Shown here piece by piece: positions 6,389 to 11,064 of a stretch of DNA of 11,064 bases. The DNA is from Candidatus Coatesiibacteriota bacterium (GTDB taxonomy: Bacteria; RBG-13-66-14; B26-G2). The stretch lies in contig QMNJ01000039.1 in NCBI GenBank assembly GCA_003647715.1, forward strand, positions 1 through 11,064. Direction: 5' to 3'. Made by a program: the position numbers and the translations under genes. The stretch's first letter is position 1. The number at the start of each line of letters is the position of its first letter. The notes under the pieces were generated by a model. The model had not been told where the DNA came from. It saw only the letters and a program-made list of their open reading frames with translations, and did no database searches.

Positions 6389-6892
6389 TTGACATTATAC
6401 GAAACGATGATAATAGTAAAGCCCGACCTTAAAGATGAACAGTTAGAGGTCTTGAGAGAAAGTATTACAGGTTCTCTTGAGGAGGAGGGATTAAAACCAA
6501 TTAAGGTTGTGGATTTGGGAGTGCGGAACCTCGCATACAGAATACAGAAGGAGAACAAGGGTCACTATCTGCTGATATACTTTGAAGCAGATGGAGAGAA
6601 GGTAGAGGACTTTCAGGGTCATCTTCGTCTGATGGAAGGTGTGATGCGGTATATGACGGTCAAGGCAGAGGGTGGAATCCCAGATAAGGATATCGTGATA
6701 CCGGATTATGAAGAGGTTATAAGCATGAGGAGGACAAGGGTTCACCGTGGCTCAACAGAGAGAAAAGGAAGGATTACGCAAAGGAGAGGAGAAGAAAAAG
6801 AAGAGAAGGCGGAGAATGAAGAGAAGTCAGAAGAGAAGGTAAGGGATGAAGATGAGGTTCATAAAGATGTAGGAACATCCGATAAAAGTTAA
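6389..6892 (+). CDS. rpsF: 30S ribosomal protein bS6 with long charged tail
   Basis: bS6 binds 16S rRNA together with bS18 in the platform of the small subunit. I place the start at a TTG (6389) because AGGAGG (6375-6380) lies 8 bases upstream and the resulting MTLYETMIIVKPDL is the normal family N-terminus. An upstream in-frame TTG at 6353 would add 12 unconserved residues and would read through the ribosome site. The core covers about residues 1-95 (RNLAYRIQK at 46-54, GVMRYMTVK at 84-92). The 167-residue protein is longer than the usual 95 to 135: residues 113-133 are basic and 135-160 are rich in Glu/Lys. The tail is low-complexity and probably disordered. It is the first gene of the conserved cluster with ssb and rpsR. 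Confidence 0.93.
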   Translation: MTLYETMIIVKPDLKDEQLEVLRESITGSLEEEGLKPIKVVDLGVRNLAYRIQKENKGHYLLIYFEADGEKVEDFQGHLRLMEGVMRYMTVKAEGGIPDKDIVIPDYEEVISMRRTRVHRGSTERKGRITQRRGEEKEEKAENEEKSEEKVRDEDEVHKDVGTSDKS

Positions 6893-6918
6893 CCCTTATA
6901 TATGGAGGGGAGGTAATT

Positions 6919-7341
6919 ATGCCGTTTTATAATAAGATTCTATTGATGGGTAATTTAACTAAGGATGTGGAATTGAGATATACCCCTCAGGGGACAGCAG
7001 TTTCCAGGTTTAGAATAGCAGTGAACAGAAGTTATAAGGATTCCCAAGGAGAATGGAAGGGTGACACCTTATTTATAAATGTAGTCGCCTGGTCTTTTTT
7101 GGCTGAGAGATGCGCTGAGACATTAAGCAAAGGGGATAATGTATTTGTGGAAGGTCGTCTTGATATGAGGAATTATGAATATCAGGGTCAGAAGAGGACT
7201 GTATTTGAGGTGGTGGCGAATAAGGTATCATACATACCGAGAAGAGGGGATACAAAAGAGATTCCAGAAGACATAGGAGAGAGTGAAGAGATAATAGAAG
7301 AGGATATTGATGCTTCTTCTGAAAACGATGTACCATTTTAA
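6919..7341 (+). CDS. ssb: single-stranded DNA-binding protein
   Basis: SSB coats single-stranded DNA at replication forks and recruits partner proteins through its C-terminal tip. The 140-residue product has an OB fold at about 1-107: NKILLMGNLTKDVELRYTPQG (5-25), FRIAVNRSY (31-39), DTLFINVVAWSFLAE (49-63) and GDNVFVEGRL (72-81). A short acidic linker leads to the terminal DVPF (137-140), equivalent to the DIPF tip. GGGGAGG (6907-6913) gives a clear ribosome site 5 bases before the ATG. The place between rpsF and rpsR is the classic one, linking ribosome protein synthesis and replication in one transcript. Confidence 0.96.
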   Translation: MPFYNKILLMGNLTKDVELRYTPQGTAVSRFRIAVNRSYKDSQGEWKGDTLFINVVAWSFLAERCAETLSKGDNVFVEGRLDMRNYEYQGQKRTVFEVVANKVSYIPRRGDTKEIPEDIGESEEIIEEDIDASSENDVPF

Positions 7342-7354
7342 TCTGGAGGTGTAA

Positions 7355-7594
7355 ATGGCGAAAAGAATTTTCAGGAGACCATTTAAAAGAAAATGTAGAT
7401 TCTGTGAGGAACAGGTAAAGCATATTGACTATAAGGATGTATTAAGAATTGCGCAGTATATCACAGATAGGGGGAAGATAAGGTCAAGGAGGACAACTGG
7501 CAACTGTGCCCGACACCAGAGGATGCTGGCGAGAGCTATAAAAAGAGCTCGCATAGTGGCTCTATTACCTTTTACCAGAGAGCAATACCGTTAA
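7355..7594 (+). CDS. rpsR: 30S ribosomal protein bS18, zinc-ribbon (C+) form
   Basis: bS18 pairs with bS6 on the small-subunit platform. The 79-residue product has the conserved IDYKDVLRIAQYITDRGKI (24-42), RRTTGNCARHQR (45-56) and LARAIKRARIVALLPF (58-73). Cys14 and Cys17 (CRFC) with Cys51 and His54 (CARH) form a CxxC...CxxH set able to bind one zinc ion, so this is the zinc-dependent C+ version rather than the C- version some bacteria use under zinc shortage. GGAGGT lies 5 bases before the ATG and the gene starts 13 bases after the ssb stop, so it is cotranscribed. Confidence 0.96.
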   Translation: MAKRIFRRPFKRKCRFCEEQVKHIDYKDVLRIAQYITDRGKIRSRRTTGNCARHQRMLARAIKRARIVALLPFTREQYR

Positions 7595-7609
7595 CTTGGA
7601 GGAGATGCT

Positions 7610-8053
7610 ATGAATGTTATACTGATTCAGGATGTAGACAAACTGGGTAAGAGGGGAGATGTTGTCACTGTGAGTGATGGCTATGCGAGGAACTATCTGC
7701 TACCAAGAAAGATGGCGAAGAGGGCAACTCCTTCAAATATAGAAGCATACAAGAGAGAGGCACATCTTGAGGAGAAAAGAGCACAGAAACAGATTGAACG
7801 GGCTAAAATTATAAGAGACGGACTTAGGGATGTGGTTTTAAACTTCAAGATGAAGGCGGGGGATGACGGCAAATTATTTGGCTCTATCACCACAAAAGAC
7901 ATATCGGAAGAACTGGCTAATCTCGGTCATAAAATAGACAAGCATAGGATAAAACTCTATGAGCCCATAAGGAATACAGGTTCCTACAATGTTGAGGTGG
8001 AACTGGCAGGAGATATAAGGGTTACCTTACCAGTTATTGTTGTAAAAGAGTAG
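7610..8053 (+). CDS. rplI: 50S ribosomal protein bL9
   Basis: bL9 binds 23S rRNA near the L1 stalk and helps keep the reading frame. The 147-residue product has the typical three parts. The N-domain (1-40) carries MNVILIQDVDKLGKRGDVV and DGYARNYLLP (23-32). A long connecting helix (about 41-75) is rich in Lys, Glu and Arg. The C-domain (about 76-147) has the DGKLFGSIT motif (86-94). GGAGG (7598-7602) is 7 bases before the ATG; an earlier ATG at 7605 runs into a stop after two codons and is not the start. The gene lies 15 bases after rpsR in the same unit. Confidence 0.96.
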   Translation: MNVILIQDVDKLGKRGDVVTVSDGYARNYLLPRKMAKRATPSNIEAYKREAHLEEKRAQKQIERAKIIRDGLRDVVLNFKMKAGDDGKLFGSITTKDISEELANLGHKIDKHRIKLYEPIRNTGSYNVEVELAGDIRVTLPVIVVKE

Positions 8054-8078
8054 TTGGTAATCTACAATTCGCAATATT

Positions 8079-9446
8079 ATGGATGATACTATTTTATGCA
8101 ATTTAGAAGCTGAAAAGGCAATTATTGGTTCATTACTACTGGAAACCTCAGCGATAGAGGAAGCATACCAAAGATTGCAAGAGAATAGTTTCTATTATGG
8201 TAAACACCGTTTAATATTTAAAGCAATAATGGAGATATACTCACAGGGAAAAACCCCTGACGCAATAACTGTCATAGAAGAGTTAAAAAGAAACGGAAGA
8301 TTAGAGGATGCTGGAGGGTTAGAATACATAAAAGAAATAATATCTGATGTAGCTACGACTGCTCATCTAAATCATTATATAGAAATAGTAGAGGATATAG
8401 CTACTAAAAGGAGAATTATTGAAGCTGCAAAGAAAATACTTGATATTGCTGAATCTGAATTAAAAGAAACAGACGACATTATTAATTTTGCGGAAGAAAC
8501 GATATATGACATCTCAAAGCAGAGAATACAATCATTCTTTTTTCCCATAAGAGATTTGGTCACAGACACAGTTGACCATATAGAAGAAGTTGCTACAAGA
8601 AAAGGCATAACCATTGGTTTAAGCACTGGATTTAGCGATTTTGATGATATGACTGCGGGTCTCCAAAAGCAAGACCTTATAATTATTGCCGGGAGACCAA
8701 CATGTGGCAAAACATCATTCGCTCTTGATATAGCCAGACATGTTGCACTTGTAGAAGAAAAACCTGTAGCAATATTCAGTATCGAAATGAGTAAAGAACA
8801 ATTAGCACTAAGAATGCTGTGTGCAGAAGCTAAAGTCAATGCTCATAGGGTAAGAAAAGGGCATGTTGCAGATGCAGATTGGACGCCAATATTAAATGCT
8901 GCTGGTCGCTTGAAAAAAGCCAGTATATATATTGACGACACTCCTGCACTGAGTGTATTTGATATGAGGGCAAAGGCAAGGCGACTTGCTTCACAGGAGA
9001 ATATAGCCCTCATCATAGTTGATTATCTCCAGCTGATGCGGGGGAGGTCAACTCGTCCAGAGAGCAGACAGGCAGAGGTCGCCGAGATATCAAGGTTCTT
9101 AAAGAGTTTAGCAAAGGAACTTGATGTTCCAGTTGTTGCTGTCTCACAGTTGTCAAGGGATATTGAGAAACATGGCAACAGAAGACCACAACTCTCGGAC
9201 TTACGAGAATCTGGGGCAATAGAGCAGGATGCTGATATTGTTGCATTTTTATGGAGATATCGCAGGTCATCCGAACAGAACAGCATAAATGATTACGATT
9301 TCTCAAATTGCGTAGAACTAATTATTGGCAAGCAGAGAAATGGACCAACTGGAACAGTATTGCTTGTGTTCAGGGAGGACTATATGAGTTTTGGTGAAAT
9401 GACAATTGAAGACAAAACTGAATACTGGCAGAGGATAAAAACCTGA
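8079..9446 (+). CDS. dnaB: replicative DNA helicase DnaB
   Basis: DnaB is the hexameric 5'-3' helicase that unwinds DNA at the fork and contacts primase. The 455-residue product has the N-terminal helical domain (about 1-105, NLEAEKAIIGSLLLE at 8-22), a linker, and the RecA-like motor. Walker A is GRPTCGKTS (205-213, Lys211), with Cys where Met is usual. Next come FSIEMS (233-238), Walker B IIVDYLQLM (312-320, Asp315), SQLSRDIE (356-363), LSDLRESGAIEQDAD (372-386) and KQRNGPTGT (418-426, with the probable arginine finger Arg420). No intein or insertion is visible. It begins 25 bases after rplI without a Shine-Dalgarno sequence and without a convincing promoter of its own, so its translation start mode is unclear; the ATG at 8079 fits the family N-terminus. 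Confidence 0.96.
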   Translation: MDDTILCNLEAEKAIIGSLLLETSAIEEAYQRLQENSFYYGKHRLIFKAIMEIYSQGKTPDAITVIEELKRNGRLEDAGGLEYIKEIISDVATTAHLNHYIEIVEDIATKRRIIEAAKKILDIAESELKETDDIINFAEETIYDISKQRIQSFFFPIRDLVTDTVDHIEEVATRKGITIGLSTGFSDFDDMTAGLQKQDLIIIAGRPTCGKTSFALDIARHVALVEEKPVAIFSIEMSKEQLALRMLCAEAKVNAHRVRKGHVADADWTPILNAAGRLKKASIYIDDTPALSVFDMRAKARRLASQENIALIIVDYLQLMRGRSTRPESRQAEVAEISRFLKSLAKELDVPVVAVSQLSRDIEKHGNRRPQLSDLRESGAIEQDADIVAFLWRYRRSSEQNSINDYDFSNCVELIIGKQRNGPTGTVLLVFREDYMSFGEMTIEDKTEYWQRIKT

Positions 9447-9551
9447 TTTCCAAAAATATTGTTACTTTCATAATTTTTACTTTTTATAAACACCATTATG
9501 TAATATTTTTTAATATCCAATGACTGATGCTTCTTAAAAAACAGGATTTCT

Positions 9552-9560
9552 TGCTATAAT
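9552..9560 (+). promoter_or_regulatory. extended -10 promoter of rtcB
   Basis: TGC directly followed by TATAAT (9552-9560) is a perfect extended -10 element (TGn-TATAAT). A start near 9567 would leave only about 10 bases before the rtcB ATG, with no Shine-Dalgarno sequence. The -35 region is not clear, which is acceptable for extended -10 promoters. It suggests that rtcB is transcribed apart from dnaB, with a near-leaderless mRNA. Confidence 0.5.
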
Positions 9561-9576
9561 AATATTATGTAAATAT

Positions 9577-11034
9577 ATGCAGAAGACATATACAGGACCG
9601 CTGGAAAAGATTGGTGATTATAAGTGGCGAATACCGAAGTCGTATAATAAGGGTATGCGTGTTGATGGTATAATATATGCATCAGAGAAGTCCATAAATA
9701 GGATAAGAGATGACGCAACCCCACTTCAGGTAATCGGTGTGGCACATCTGCCGGGTATTGTAAAAGCATCGCTCGCTATGCCCGATATACACTGGGGTTA
9801 TGGCTTTCCCATAGGTGGTGTTGCAGGTGTAAGGGTTGACGATGGTGTTATTTCACCAGGGGGAGTCGGTTACGACATAAACTGTGGGGTAAGGACTATT
9901 CGCACCAATTTGACCGTAGATGAGATAAGACCCAGATTGAGAGAGATTATTGACTCGCTCTTTGCAGAGATTCCAACTGGTCTGGGCAGAGGAGGAAAGC
10001 TCAGGGTGAGCAAATCCGAGCTCAATCAGGTGATGGAGAAGGGTGCCCGATGGGCAGTAGAGAATGGTTATGGAGAGAGGGAGGACCTTGACCACACAGA
10101 AGCCGGTGGCTGTATTGAAGGCGCTAACCCCGATGTAGTTTCCTCACGAGCAAAGGAGAGGGGCTTGCCACAACTGGGGACTCTCGGCTCGGGGAATCAC
10201 TTCCTTGAAATTCAGGAGGTTGAGACCATATATGATGAGAATGTGGCTGAATGCATGGGACTATTCAAGGGGCAGGTGGTGATAATGATTCATACAGGTT
10301 CAAGGGGCTTTGGATACCAGATATGCGATGATAATATAAAGGTTATGAATAAAATACAAAGTAAATATGGTCTAGACCTACCTGATAAACAGTTAGCATC
10401 AGCACCTATTGACAGTCCAGAAGGCAGAACCTACATAGCGGGTATGGCATCTGCGGCGAACTATGCCTGGTGCAACCGTCAGGTCATAACCCACTGGATG
10501 AGGGAAGTATTCCTAAAGTTATTGAGCATTTCACCTAAGGATTTCGGTGGTGAATTGATATATGATGTAGCACACAATATCGCCAAATTTGAAGAACATA
10601 TTGTTGATGGTAAGAAGATGAATCTACTGGTACATAGAAAAGGAGCGACGAGAGCGTTCGGACCTGGGCACAGCGAACTTCCTGATGACTATATTGATGT
10701 TGGACAGCCAGTTATAGTCCCCGGAGATATGGGAACTGCTTCATATTTACTGGTCGGGACGGACACTGCTATGAAAGAAACCTTTGGTTCAACCTGCCAT
10801 GGAGCAGGAAGGGTGTTGTCAAGGCATCAGGCAATGAAGAAGGCGAAGGGAAGAAGAATTGATGACGAATTAGCAAAGCAGGGTATAATAATCAGAGCAT
10901 ACGGGAGGGGAACTCTGGCTGAGGAGATGCCAGAGGCATATAAGGATATTGACGATGTGGTAGAAGTGGTTCATGGGGCAGGTATCTCCAGAAAAGTGGC
11001 ACGAATGATTCCCCTTGCAGTTATGAAGGGATAA
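9577..11034 (+). CDS. rtcB: RNA-splicing ligase RtcB (3'-phosphate / 5'-hydroxyl RNA ligase)
   Basis: RtcB joins RNA 3'-phosphate or 2',3'-cyclic phosphate ends to 5'-hydroxyl ends, using GTP and a divalent metal through a GMP-histidine intermediate; in bacteria it repairs cleaved RNA. The 485-residue length matches the archaeal-type enzyme. Metal and guanylylation residues are all visible: Asp100 and Cys103 in YDINCG (99-104), Asn207 and His208 in GSGNHFLE (204-211), His239 in MIHTGSRG (237-244), His333 in DVAHNIAK (330-337), and the guanylylated His408 in CHGAGRVLSR (407-416). The N-terminus LEKIGDYKWRIPKSY (9-23) confirms the start even though no ribosome site precedes it. The archease cofactor gene often found beside rtcB is not in this window; neither is RtcA or an rtcR-type regulator. 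No intein is present. Confidence 0.97.
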   Translation: MQKTYTGPLEKIGDYKWRIPKSYNKGMRVDGIIYASEKSINRIRDDATPLQVIGVAHLPGIVKASLAMPDIHWGYGFPIGGVAGVRVDDGVISPGGVGYDINCGVRTIRTNLTVDEIRPRLREIIDSLFAEIPTGLGRGGKLRVSKSELNQVMEKGARWAVENGYGEREDLDHTEAGGCIEGANPDVVSSRAKERGLPQLGTLGSGNHFLEIQEVETIYDENVAECMGLFKGQVVIMIHTGSRGFGYQICDDNIKVMNKIQSKYGLDLPDKQLASAPIDSPEGRTYIAGMASAANYAWCNRQVITHWMREVFLKLLSISPKDFGGELIYDVAHNIAKFEEHIVDGKKMNLLVHRKGATRAFGPGHSELPDDYIDVGQPVIVPGDMGTASYLLVGTDTAMKETFGSTCHGAGRVLSRHQAMKKAKGRRIDDELAKQGIIIRAYGRGTLAEEMPEAYKDIDDVVEVVHGAGISRKVARMIPLAVMKG

Positions 11035-11064
11035 AAGTATTACCTCTATTTATCTATATAAAAA

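Noticed and set aside
8375..8839. 154-codon minus-strand frame inside dnaB
   Set aside because: It is antisense to conserved DnaB coding sequence including Walker A; composition is that of a shadow frame.

Overview
The window is ordinary bacterial housekeeping DNA, AT-rich, with 14 well-supported protein genes packed head to tail in two divergent blocks. Arg codons are mostly AGA/AGG and Ile codons often ATA, a bias common in thermophiles. The bS6-SSB-bS18-bL9-DnaB order is bacterial. The species or phylum cannot be fixed from the sequence; a poorly sampled, possibly thermophilic lineage is an inference only. No rRNA, tRNA, CRISPR array, insertion sequence or phage gene was found.

Minus-strand block (about 2624 down to about 132): a predicted promoter drives murI (glutamate racemase), rph (RNase PH) and rdgB (XTP/dITP diphosphatase). 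After these comes a small gene of 58 codons (241-417). It starts on an ATGA overlap with the rdgB stop and encodes a two-helix membrane protein with a DUF1232-like core. A weaker 42-codon frame (132-260) overlaps its end. Bases 1-131 are very AT-rich and I see no gene in them.

The 147-base divergent region 2576-2722 holds back-to-back promoters. The plus-strand promoter (TTGAAA-17-TAATAT) is strong. A 19-bp inverted repeat lies over its predicted start site and includes the prs Shine-Dalgarno sequence.

Plus-strand block (2723-11034): prs (PRPP synthase, unusually long), rplY (bL25 of the TL5/CTC type), pth and ychF (ATGA overlap), then the conserved cluster rpsF-ssb-rpsR-rplI-dnaB, and last rtcB (RNA 3'-phosphate ligase) behind its own extended -10 promoter. 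The block joins nucleotide supply (PRPP), ribosome assembly, rescue of peptidyl-tRNA, ribosome-linked GTPase activity, single-strand DNA binding, replication-fork unwinding and RNA repair.

Two expression features stand out. Most genes have clear GGAGG-type ribosome sites, but murI, pth, dnaB and rtcB have none. For pth the -10 box ends only 8 bases before the ATG, which implies a leaderless mRNA. I also found no convincing intrinsic terminator anywhere in the window. I found no new multi-gene system. The best items for follow-up are the DUF1232-like mini-gene, the prs start-site palindrome, the enlarged Prs and the leaderless starts.
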